This document shows positions 28,211 through 35,246 of a DNA stretch of 64,000 nt, piece by piece. Positions within the stretch are counted from its first letter, which is position 1; the number at the start of each line of letters is the position of its first letter. The translations under genes and the position numbers were made by a program. Under the pieces are notes generated by a model. It searched no databases, had not been told where the DNA came from, and worked only from the letters and a program-made list of their open reading frames with translations. Source of the stretch: Vibrio sp. YMD68 (lineage in GTDB: Bacteria; Pseudomonadota; Gammaproteobacteria; Enterobacterales; Vibrionaceae); assembly GCF_029958905.1 (NCBI RefSeq), contig NZ_CP124614.1:2790001-2854000 (forward strand), written 5' to 3'.

Positions 28211-28654
28211 ATGGCTCTTATTGACCAACTCAAAGAAGAGCAGAAATTAGCGATGAAAGCCAAGGACAAATCGCGCCTTGGCACTATTCGTTTAGCCCTT
28301 TCAGCAATTAAGCAACGTGAAGTCGACGAGCGGATCACTCTGACCGACGATGACATTATTGCAATTCTGGTAAAAATGGTTAAACAGCGTCGCGATTCTG
28401 TCGCTCAATTTGAATCGGCTAATCGTCAAGATTTGGCTGATACTGAGAAAGCTGAAATCACTGTGTTAGAGGCCTTCATGCCTCAACCGCTTACTGAAGA
28501 TGAAGTTGTTGCATTAATTGTTAATGCAATAGAAGAATCTGGTGCTGCGGGCATGCAAGACATGGGCAAAGTGATGGGTGTGTTAAAACCTCAGATTCAA
28601 GGGCGTGCAGAAATGGGTAAAGTCAGTGGTTTAGTTCGCGCTAAACTCGCTTAA
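28211..28654 (+). CDS. yqeY: GatB/YqeY-domain protein
   Basis: 147-residue helical protein homologous to the C-terminal tail domain of GatB, the amidotransferase subunit that contacts tRNA. Motifs LIDQLKEEQKLAMKAKDKSRLGTIRLALSAIKQREVDER and GMQDMGKVMGVLKPQIQGRAEMGKVS (quoted parts: MALIDQLKEEQ, LALSAIKQREVDER, GKVMGVLKPQIQGRA). Its cellular role is unsettled. Sits between rpsU and dnaG, 27 bases after rpsU. Confidence 0.93.
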   Translation: MALIDQLKEEQKLAMKAKDKSRLGTIRLALSAIKQREVDERITLTDDDIIAILVKMVKQRRDSVAQFESANRQDLADTEKAEITVLEAFMPQPLTEDEVVALIVNAIEESGAAGMQDMGKVMGVLKPQIQGRAEMGKVSGLVRAKLA

Positions 28655-28671
28655 ACCCAAATCATATTGCA

Positions 28672-28706
28672 GCAAGCCGTGCTATCCTTTGGACGCACGG
28701 CTTGTT
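28672..28706 (+). terminator. Terminator/attenuator between yqeY and dnaG
   Basis: CAAGCCGTGC and GCACGGCTTG form a 10-bp perfect stem with an 11-base loop followed by TTTGTAT. It sits inside the operon upstream of dnaG, matching the role of the rpsU-dnaG terminator known in E. coli: it lets primase be made at a fraction of the S21 level. Confidence 0.75.
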
Positions 28707-28743
28707 TGTATCTAATGTAATCTTTTCTTTTTTCTTAGGTTTT

Positions 28744-30495
28744 ATGGCAGGACACATCCCTAGAAGTTTTATCGATGACCTTCTTGCTCGACTTGATATT
28801 GTCGACATTGTCGATGCACGCGTGAAACTTAAGAAAAAAGGTAAGAACTACGGCGCTTGCTGCCCATTCCACAACGAAAAAACCCCCTCTTTTAGCGTAA
28901 GCCAAGAAAAACAGTTCTATCACTGCTTCGGCTGTGGTGCCCATGGCAACGCTATCGACTTCATGATGGAATACGAACGCTTAGAGTTCGTTGAAGCCAT
29001 TGATGAACTGGCCTCTTTTTTAGGTTTAGACGTACCTCGAGAGCAAAGAAGCGGCAATGTCAGCAATCAACCGACAGTCAACACAGAACAAAAACGTAAC
29101 CTGTATGATTTGATGGGCAGTATTTCACAGTTCTATCGTAGTCAATTAAAAAGTGCGAACAGTAAAGTCGCCATTGATTACCTAAAAGAGCGCGGTTTAT
29201 CCGGTGAAATTGTTCAAAAGTTTGGTATCGGTTATGTCGCCGATGAGTGGGATTCTGTCCGCAAGAATTTTGGTCAACAGCGTCACGCAGAAGATATGCT
29301 CGTCACTGGCGGCATGTTGATTGAGAACGACAAGGGCAATAGATACGATCGCTTTCGTGGTCGAATTATGTTCCCGATTCATGATCGTCGTGGGCGAGTC
29401 ATCGGATTTGGTGGCCGGGTTTTAGGCGATGGTACGCCAAAGTACCTTAACTCCCCTGAAACACCAATATTCCATAAAGGCAAAGAGCTTTACGGGCTCT
29501 ATGAAGTCATGCAAGCCTATCGAGAGCCACCACAAATCTTAGTGGTTGAGGGCTATATGGATGTCGTTGCCCTCGCACAATATGGAGTCGATTACTCTGT
29601 GGCTTCGCTAGGAACATCGACCACTGGCGATCACTTACAGGTGCTGTTTCGACAAACTCATACCGTTGTTTGTTGCTACGATGGTGACCGAGCTGGGCGT
29701 GAAGCCGCTTGGCGGGCTCTAGAAAATGCGCTGAGTTATCTCAAAAGTGGTCATACACTTAAGTTCCTATTCTTGCCCGATGGTGAAGATCCTGATAGCT
29801 TTATTCGTAAACATGGCAAAGAAGCGTTCGAAAAAGAGATTCACCAGGCGAGCCCCCTGTCTGACTATTTAATTGATAATTTGGTTAGCACTCAGAATAT
29901 TAACCTAGGCACCAGTGAAGGTAAGTCAACATTACGCACACTTGCTAACAATTTGATAGATAAAATCCCGGATGCCAGCTTACAAAAAGAGTTGGATGAA
30001 AAGCTGGATAAACTGACTGGCTTTATGGGCCAAGGAAAGCGTCGACAAGCAAACACAAAAGAAACGCGACCTCAACCGCATAAAGAGATCAAGCGCACAC
30101 CAATGCGAGAAGTTATCGCTTTGCTTATTCAAAATCCGAGCTATGCTGATATGGTACCCGATCTCTCCCCTGTGAGAGAAATATCACTACCTGGGTTAAC
30201 TTTATTGGTAGAAGTCCTTGAATACTGTCGAACGCATCCCCATATCAACACGGGCCAATTGTTAGAACAATGGCGCAACAGTAAAAATGAGGCACTTCTG
30301 TCTCGTCTCGCCAGCTGGGAGATCCCTGCAAATGAAGACAATCAAGAAGACATTTTTTTAGACTCACTGGACAAAATTTTGGCCCAGTGTGTTGAAAAAC
30401 AAATTGAAAACCTACAAGCCAAAGCAAGAAGTATCGGTTTATCAGCCGACGAAAAAAGGGAGCTACTAGCGCTAATGCTAGATTTAAAAGCGTAA
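28744..30495 (+). CDS. dnaG: DNA primase
   Basis: Makes RNA primers at the replication fork. 583 residues: N-terminal zinc finger with ligands C40, H43, C61, C64; Toprim core with EGYMDVVALAQYG and CYDGDRAGREAAWRA near residues 265-315; helicase-binding C-terminal domain from about 450. ATG at 28744 is chosen because MAGHIPRSFIDDLL is the conserved start; an upstream in-frame codon would add 14 hydrophobic residues overlapping the attenuator. Confidence 0.98.
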   Translation: MAGHIPRSFIDDLLARLDIVDIVDARVKLKKKGKNYGACCPFHNEKTPSFSVSQEKQFYHCFGCGAHGNAIDFMMEYERLEFVEAIDELASFLGLDVPREQRSGNVSNQPTVNTEQKRNLYDLMGSISQFYRSQLKSANSKVAIDYLKERGLSGEIVQKFGIGYVADEWDSVRKNFGQQRHAEDMLVTGGMLIENDKGNRYDRFRGRIMFPIHDRRGRVIGFGGRVLGDGTPKYLNSPETPIFHKGKELYGLYEVMQAYREPPQILVVEGYMDVVALAQYGVDYSVASLGTSTTGDHLQVLFRQTHTVVCCYDGDRAGREAAWRALENALSYLKSGHTLKFLFLPDGEDPDSFIRKHGKEAFEKEIHQASPLSDYLIDNLVSTQNINLGTSEGKSTLRTLANNLIDKIPDASLQKELDEKLDKLTGFMGQGKRRQANTKETRPQPHKEIKRTPMREVIALLIQNPSYADMVPDLSPVREISLPGLTLLVEVLEYCRTHPHINTGQLLEQWRNSKNEALLSRLASWEIPANEDNQEDIFLDSLDKILAQCVEKQIENLQAKARSIGLSADEKRELLALMLDLKA

Positions 30496-30593
30496 CCCTA
30501 TTGCCTTGGTTAGCAATGGAACGATTTGTTATTACTCGTGGTTTGCATTTCGCATACCAAATCCGTCACTAGATACGAAGTTGGATACCGTCT

Positions 30594-32447
30594 ATGGATC
30601 AAAATCCGCAGTCACAGCTAAAACTACTTGTCATCAAAGGCAAGGAGCAAGGCTATCTGACGTACGCCGAAGTAAATGACCACCTGCCAGCAGAAATTGT
30701 AGATTCTGAACAGGTAGAAGATATCATTCAAATGATCAACGATATGGGCATTAAGGTAGTAGAAACTGCTCCTGATGCTGATGATCTTGCGCTGAATGAA
30801 GACAACACTGTCACAGATGAAGATGCTGCCGAAGCTGCTGCTGCTGCGCTATCAAGCGTGGAGAGCGAAATTGGTCGTACAACCGATCCTGTCCGCATGT
30901 ACATGCGTGAGATGGGTACCGTTGAACTTCTGACGCGTGAAGGTGAAATTGATATCGCGAAACGCATTGAAGATGGTATTAACCAAGTTCAAAGCGCCGT
31001 TGCTGAATACCCTGGCACCATTCCTTACGTCCTAGAGCAATTTGATCGTGTTTTAGCTGAAGAACTTCGCTTAACAGACCTGATTAATGGTTTTGTTGAC
31101 CCGAACGACGATGGAACAGCAGCGCCAACCGCCACCCACATTGGTTCAGAGTTAGCGAAAACAGATCTTGCTGACGAAGATGGCGAGAAGAAAGAAGACG
31201 AAGAAGACGTTGAGGAAGAAGAAGAGGAAGATACAGGTATTGACCCTGAACTTGCTTTAGAAAAGTTCACCTCACTACGCAATACCTATCAGAACCTTCA
31301 ACTCGCGATTAACGAACATGGCGCTGACAGCAGTAAAGCATCGAAAGCAACAGAGCTTCTTCAAGAAGTCTTTGCCGAATTCCGCTTAACGCCTAAACAA
31401 TTTGATTACTTAGTGAATGAACTGCGCACCTCTATGGATCGCGTTCGTACTCAAGAACGTTTGATCATTCGTCAAACCGTTGAATACGGTAAAATGCCGA
31501 AGAAATCATTTGTTGCCCTCTTCACTGGTAATGAATCTTCCGACGCATGGCTAGACGAGGCACTTGCTTCTGATAAGCCATATGCCGAAAAAGTGAAACG
31601 CAGCGAAGAAGAGATTCGTCGTTCGATTCTAAAACTGTCGATCATCGAAAAAGAAACAAACCTAACGGTTCAAAGCATCAAAGACATTAGCCGACGTATG
31701 TCGATAGGTGAAGCGAAAGCTCGCCGTGCTAAGAAAGAGATGGTTGAAGCAAACTTACGTCTAGTCATCTCGATTGCTAAGAAGTATACAAACCGTGGTC
31801 TTCAATTCCTGGATCTTATCCAAGAAGGTAACATTGGTTTGATGAAAGCGGTTGATAAGTTTGAATACCGTCGTGGTTACAAATTCTCAACTTACGCAAC
31901 TTGGTGGATTCGTCAGGCAATCACTCGTTCAATTGCTGACCAGGCTCGTACTATCCGTATTCCGGTTCACATGATCGAAACGATCAACAAACTGAACCGT
32001 ATCTCTCGTCAAATGCTACAAGAGATGGGCCGTGAGCCGTTACCGGAAGAACTTGCTGAGCGCATGCAAATGCCTGAAGACAAGATCCGCAAAGTACTGA
32101 AGATTGCCAAAGAGCCAATCTCTATGGAGACACCAATCGGTGACGACGAAGATTCGCATCTAGGTGACTTCATTGAAGATACCACTCTAGAGCTACCACT
32201 AGACTCAGCCACATCAACCAGTCTACGTGGCGCAACAAAAGACGTGCTTGCCGGTTTAACACCTCGCGAAGCAAAAGTTCTGCGTATGCGTTTTGGTATC
32301 GACATGAACACGGACCATACGCTTGAAGAAGTGGGTAAACAGTTCGATGTTACTCGTGAACGTATCCGTCAGATTGAAGCAAAAGCTTTACGTAAACTTC
32401 GTCACCCTAGCCGCTCAGAAACCCTGCGCAGCTTCCTAGATGAGTAA
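30594..32447 (+). CDS. rpoD: Primary sigma factor RpoD (sigma-70)
   Basis: Housekeeping sigma factor, 617 residues. Region 1.1 at the N-terminus, an acidic spacer near residues 190-215 ([17 protein letters not shown]), regions 2.1-2.4 ([26 protein letters not shown] parts [13 protein letters not shown] and [11 protein letters not shown]), region 3 and region 4.2 ([21 protein letters not shown]). Third gene of the rpsU-dnaG-rpoD group; a strong terminator follows. The 98-base dnaG-rpoD gap could hold its own promoter. Confidence 0.99.
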   Translation: MDQNPQSQLKLLVIKGKEQGYLTYAEVNDHLPAEIVDSEQVEDIIQMINDMGIKVVETAPDADDLALNEDNTVTDEDAAEAAAAALSSVESEIGRTTDPVRMYMREMGTVELLTREGEIDIAKRIEDGINQVQSAVAEYPGTIPYVLEQFDRVLAEELRLTDLINGFVDPNDDGTAAPTATHIGSELAKTDLADEDGEKKEDEEDVEEEEEEDTGIDPELALEKFTSLRNTYQNLQLAINEHGADSSKASKATELLQEVFAEFRLTPKQFDYLVNELRTSMDRVRTQERLIIRQTVEYGKMPKKSFVALFTGNESSDAWLDEALASDKPYAEKVKRSEEEIRRSILKLSIIEKETNLTVQSIKDISRRMSIGEAKARRAKKEMVEANLRLVISIAKKYTNRGLQFLDLIQEGNIGLMKAVDKFEYRRGYKFSTYATWWIRQAITRSIADQARTIRIPVHMIETINKLNRISRQMLQEMGREPLPEELAERMQMPEDKIRKVLKIAKEPISMETPIGDDEDSHLGDFIEDTTLELPLDSATSTSLRGATKDVLAGLTPREAKVLRMRFGIDMNTDHTLEEVGKQFDVTRERIRQIEAKALRKLRHPSRSETLRSFLDE

Positions 32448-32463
32448 TTCGTCGTCAATATAA

Positions 32464-32493
32464 GAAAAGGTGAGTGAAAGCTCACCTTTTTTG
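32464..32493 (+). terminator. Intrinsic terminator of rpoD
   Basis: AAAAGGTGAG, loop TGAAAG, CTCACCTTTTTT, 17 bases past the rpoD stop. Confidence 0.9.
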
Positions 32494-32533
32494 TATCTGA
32501 TTGGTTTAAGTGGATAAAAACTGAGCGCAATTG

Positions 32534-32547
32534 CCCACTGCAGTGGG
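32534..32547. repeat. 14-bp perfect palindrome upstream of tRNA-Ile promoter
   Basis: CCCACTGCAGTGGG ends immediately before the -35 hexamer of the tRNA promoter. Could be an operator or half of an activator site. Confidence 0.45.
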
Positions 32548-32576
32548 TAGACATGCTTGTTTCCTTCCCCTATAAT
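32548..32576 (+). promoter_or_regulatory. Promoter of tRNA-Ile(CAU)
   Basis: TAGACA (32548-32553), 17-base spacer, TATAAT (32571-32576), 14 bases before the tRNA 5' end. Confidence 0.75.
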
Positions 32577-32590
32577 CGTTCACCTAATTC

Positions 32591-32666
32591 GGCCCCTTAG
32601 CTCAGTGGTTAGAGCGCACGACTCATAATCGTTCGGTCCCCAGTTCAAATCTGGGAGGGGCCACCA
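32591..32666 (+). tRNA. tRNA-Ile2 (CAU anticodon, lysidine-modified), ileX-type
   Basis: 76-nt cloverleaf with encoded CCA: acceptor GGCCCCT/AGGGGCC, anticodon loop CTCATAA. The CAU anticodon would be called Met by simple tools, but the acceptor, D-arm and anticodon-arm pattern matches the E. coli ileX/ileY minor isoleucine tRNA, which TilS converts to read AUA. The outermost anticodon-stem pair is C27-U43. This locus is, from memory, the VSP-II integration site of V. cholerae. Confidence 0.85.
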
Positions 32667-32672
32667 AATTAG

Positions 32673-32710
32673 AAAAGGCGTAGAAGGTTAATACCTGCTA
32701 CGCCTTTTTT
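32673..32710 (+). terminator. Terminator of tRNA-Ile
   Basis: AAAAGGCGTAG pairs with CTACGCCTTTTTT around a 14-base loop, 7 bases past the tRNA 3' end. Confidence 0.88.
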
Positions 32711-32923
32711 GCATCTAATGATTATGGGTGTAGTTACGGGTGTAACATTTCATAGTGTGGCTGAAAAACCTGTTCCTTACGCACGCAGAACACCCCCACC
32801 TGTTAAGTAAACATTTTCCAGTTACCAACATCCGCCGCTTCACCGATTGATTGAGCGATATCATCAAGGTCTTGAGTCTCTTTTAATCGTCGTAGCACAC
32901 GCCAGATAGTAACCGAGCAAACG
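32711..32923. other. Spacer behind tRNA-Ile with a possible gene fragment
   Basis: No intact gene. The minus strand has an open stretch of 43 codons (32803-32934) that overlaps the fic stop codon and reads like real protein (DVCSVTIWRVLRRLK, then DLDDIAQSIGEAADVGNW). It has no start codon of its own and looks like the 3' remnant of a lost gene. I do not recognise it. Confidence 0.4.
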
Positions 32924-33949
32924 TCAATTACTCTTTAAGTAGATGGCACCCATTTTAGAGAGTAAATATTTTTGTTTTGGGCTGTTGGGTGAATCAGGGT
33001 ATAACATCTCAACATACCCATTATCTAACGCTGGTTTAAGGTATTTCTTTCTAAATGTTGGTCTATGCTTTAAACCAACAGCTTGCATCATCTCAACAAA
33101 CGTCGCATGCCCAAGCTCATTTAAAACACTCAAGAGTTCAATAGACACATCGACGAACGCCTCTTGAGGAGCATAAGCATTGATATTTTCAGGGCTATCA
33201 ATCTCTAACAATGCCGTCAACAACGCTTTTAGCATAAAGCTTATAAATGGTGACGCCTCACTAATGCGATCAGATTCAGACAATGCTTGATAGTAGTCGT
33301 CTTGCTTATCTCTAATCACGGTTTCAACGGGTACATAAGCAAATAGTGGTTGCCACTTACTAAGCACTAGCGTTTGCCATAACCTTCCCATCCTTCCATT
33401 GCCATCAGCAAAGGGGTGAATGAATTCAAATTCATAATGAAAGATACAACTAGCAATCAAAGGATGAACATCGGTACGATTTAACCAATCCAAGAGTTCC
33501 GCAATAAGAACAGGAACTCTATCAGCAGGTGGTGGCATATGTATTAGTGCATCACCTCGATAGATACCAACACCACCACGACGAAAACAACCTGCTTGTT
33601 CATCTAAACCAAACATAAGCTGACCATGCCCACTTAATAAATCATTCACTGAGGTAGCAGACCAAGCAGCCAGTTTTTCATAAGCAGAAAACGCATTGTT
33701 TACTTCCTGTATTTCTCTGGGTAGGCCTAGAACTCGCTTGCCTTCAATAACAGCCGTCACTTGCTCTAGTGATAACGTATTATTTTCTATCGCCAGTGTA
33801 GCCTGAATGGTTTTAATCCTGTTGTCTCTTCTCAGTTGAGGCGAAAGAAAATCTGGATTGGTGACTTCTAAACGACCAAGTAAACCGCTAATTTCAGCAA
33901 CCATGTTTAGGATGTCATTACTAATGCTAAAAGGGGGTGTATAGGCCAT
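32924..33949 (-). CDS. Fic-domain protein, predicted AMP transferase (class II)
   Basis: 341-residue Fic enzyme; such proteins transfer AMP or a related group from a nucleotide to a target protein hydroxyl. The catalytic motif HPFADGNGRMGR is complete, with the active His at 178. An N-terminal inhibitory-helix motif [ST]xxxE[GN] is present as T51-L-A-I-E55-N56, placing it in class II, where the glutamate blocks ATP binding until released. The last ~80 residues look like a winged-helix DNA-binding region (LSVLNELGHATFVEMMQAVG). ATG at 33949 (MAYTPPFSIS, the usual start of this subfamily) is preferred over an in-frame GTG ten codons upstream. No antitoxin gene adjoins, consistent with built-in inhibition. 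Accessory gene behind a tRNA. Confidence 0.85.
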   Translation of the reverse strand: MAYTPPFSISNDILNMVAEISGLLGRLEVTNPDFLSPQLRRDNRIKTIQATLAIENNTLSLEQVTAVIEGKRVLGLPREIQEVNNAFSAYEKLAAWSATSVNDLLSGHGQLMFGLDEQAGCFRRGGVGIYRGDALIHMPPPADRVPVLIAELLDWLNRTDVHPLIASCIFHYEFEFIHPFADGNGRMGRLWQTLVLSKWQPLFAYVPVETVIRDKQDDYYQALSESDRISEASPFISFMLKALLTALLEIDSPENINAYAPQEAFVDVSIELLSVLNELGHATFVEMMQAVGLKHRPTFRKKYLKPALDNGYVEMLYPDSPNSPKQKYLLSKMGAIYLKSN

Positions 33950-33990
33950 TTCTATTCTCTTTTTTATTATGTTTGCCACTATAGCTTAAC

Positions 33991-34038
33991 TTGATCGCTT
34001 ACTTGATCGCTAGCTTGATCGGTAGTTAATCGCTTACT
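33991..34038. repeat. Four tandem 12-bp iterons upstream of fic
   Basis: Successive 12-mers TTGATCGCTTAC, TTGATCGCTAGC, TTGATCGGTAGT, TAATCGCTTACT follow each other without gaps and end about 40 bases before the fic start. Period and conservation suggest binding sites for a regulator, plausibly the Fic protein's own winged helix. Confidence 0.6.
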
Positions 34039-34097
34039 TAGTCGTGATTTCAGGTTAAAAATGGTTAACTAAGCAATAAACCAAATGAAGAACGCTG

Positions 34098-34400
34098 ATG
34101 AAAAAATCACGCTATACAGAATCGTAGATCGTTAAGATCTTGAAGGAAATTGAAGCTGGCCGAAAAGCATCTGATGTCTGTCGGGAATACGGTATTTAAG
34201 ATGCTACATATTATAACTGTTACTCCAAATACGGCGGTATGAATAGCTCGGATATGAAGCGATTGAAAGAGCTTAAAGAAGAGAACCGATGATTAAAACA
34301 AATGTACGAACATTTGAGTTTTGATCACTCCATTATTAAAGACGTTATCGAAAAAAAAGCGGTAAAGTCATTGGTTCGCTGTGTCGTAAACAACATATAA
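34098..34400 (+). pseudogene. Decayed IS3-family transposase orfA
   Basis: Reading from the ATG at 34098 gives MKKSRYTES, stop, IVKILKEIEAGRKASDVCREYG, stop after I, DATYYN, SKYGGMNSSDMKRLKELKEENR, stop, LKQMYEHLSFDHSIIKDVIEKK: the helix-turn-helix and leucine-zipper parts of an IS3-family OrfA (IS407/IS911-like type). Three in-frame stops (TAG, TAA, TGA) and no orfB show an old, immobile remnant. Inverted repeats could not be located. Confidence 0.85.
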
Positions 34401-34436
34401 AAGGCCTGAGAGCGTTTGTGCTTCTCAGGCCTTTTA
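34399..34436. terminator. Orphan strong hairpin after the IS remnant
   Basis: AAAAGGCCTGAGA and TCTCAGGCCTTTT pair perfectly over 13 bases with an A/T run at each side, so it can terminate on both strands. No intact gene ends here. Confidence 0.7.
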
Positions 34437-35120
34437 TCTGTTGTACCCTCATTTTGCTTTGCTACAGATACTGTACACCAGATACAACGACGGGAGCGAT
34501 TAGCTCCCGTCAATTCCAGCTCAGCAAACAAAGGTAATGTCATTATTTTTATAGCGTTTTAACGCAGATCCAAAGTAACAACAATCTTCCTTAATTAATA
34601 TTACAGTTGGACGTTTTGTGAGCAGTGATTGATTTAGTTACAAAAAAAGGGGCAAGATCGCATCGAGAAGGTGTGCGACTGGTTCGTTCTCGATAAAGCT
34701 AGAGAGAAACTCTTGTAACCTCCCCTATGTCATCAACAATAATCGCCCTAAAGCGACTGCCTATTTATCATCATTCACTATTCACTACTCACTACTAAGC
34801 ATTCACAAAATCAATGCATCTTCACCTGTCATTAACTTTCATTAAGAATCTATGAGTTGTGAAATTTCAAGATAAAATGAATCCCAAAGTAAAAAATACC
34901 GACCGAAATCACATTAAAGGTCACAGAAAGATCATAAATAGCAATAATGGTGACTTTTATCACAATTTATTTTTAATTAAAAAATCAAAAATAGAGACAT
35001 TTATCACGCATGATTTTATTGACTTATTGTTTTTTCTTATTTTGTAAGTTAATTACATGCTAACAACTTGATGCCAGTCACCTAAAATTAACAAAATCAT
35101 TACGATGATGAGAGAATAGT
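34437..35120. other. Upstream region of mtlA, mostly AT-rich
   Basis: No credible gene. Contains a perfect dyad ACGGGAGC-N5-GCTCCCGT (34490-34510) with no T run, a CRP-like site (34949-34964) and several CRP half-sites (TGTGA at 34858, TCACA near 34910-34925, TCACG near 35008). It is the likely mtl control region. Confidence 0.5.
34949..34964. promoter_or_regulatory. Candidate CRP-cAMP site for mtlA
   Basis: GGTGA-CTTTTA-TCACA matches the TGTGA-N6-TCACA consensus at 9 of 10 core bases, about 280 bases before mtlA. Catabolite control of mannitol operons by CRP is established in E. coli. Confidence 0.5.
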
Positions 35121-35222
35121 CACAAAAAACCCGTTGTCAGTTCTAAAATTAATTTATGTGGTAGATTGATTGAGTACTAAGCAACCAACGGTTTTAGCGG
35201 ACCGTTACCACACAAAATTAAA
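35121..35222 (-). ncRNA. Candidate MtlS-like antisense RNA over the mtlA leader
   Basis: V. cholerae has MtlS, a small RNA made antisense to the mtlA 5' leader that blocks MtlA synthesis (recalled knowledge). Here the minus strand of the same region has a near-perfect self-complementary pair and ends in GGGTTTTTTG (35124-35133), a plausible terminator tail paired with CCGTTG upstream. Ends are approximate, and no promoter was identified. Confidence 0.35.
35149..35221. repeat. Long imperfect inverted repeat in the mtlA leader
   Basis: TTAATTTATGTGGTA (35149-35163) is matched by TACCACACAAAATTAA (35206-35221). Inside it AACGGT (35187-35192) pairs with ACCGTT (35201-35206). The folded leader stops 25 bases before the mtlA start. 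Confidence 0.65.
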
Positions 35223-35246
35223 TAGAACATCAAACGGGGAATTCTA

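Noticed and set aside
32591..32666. Annotation as tRNA-Met from the CAU anticodon
   Set aside because: The acceptor stem and body follow the ileX/ileY isoleucine type, which uses a lysidine-modified CAU.
34325..34543. 72-codon minus-strand frame over the IS remnant and orphan hairpin
   Set aside because: It is antisense to the decayed orfA and runs through two hairpins; no ribosome site and no recognisable family.
32667..35246. Direct repeat of the tRNA-Ile 3' end marking an attachment site
   Set aside because: Looked for GGGAGGGGCCACCA and close variants by eye and saw none up to mtlA, so no attR could be placed.
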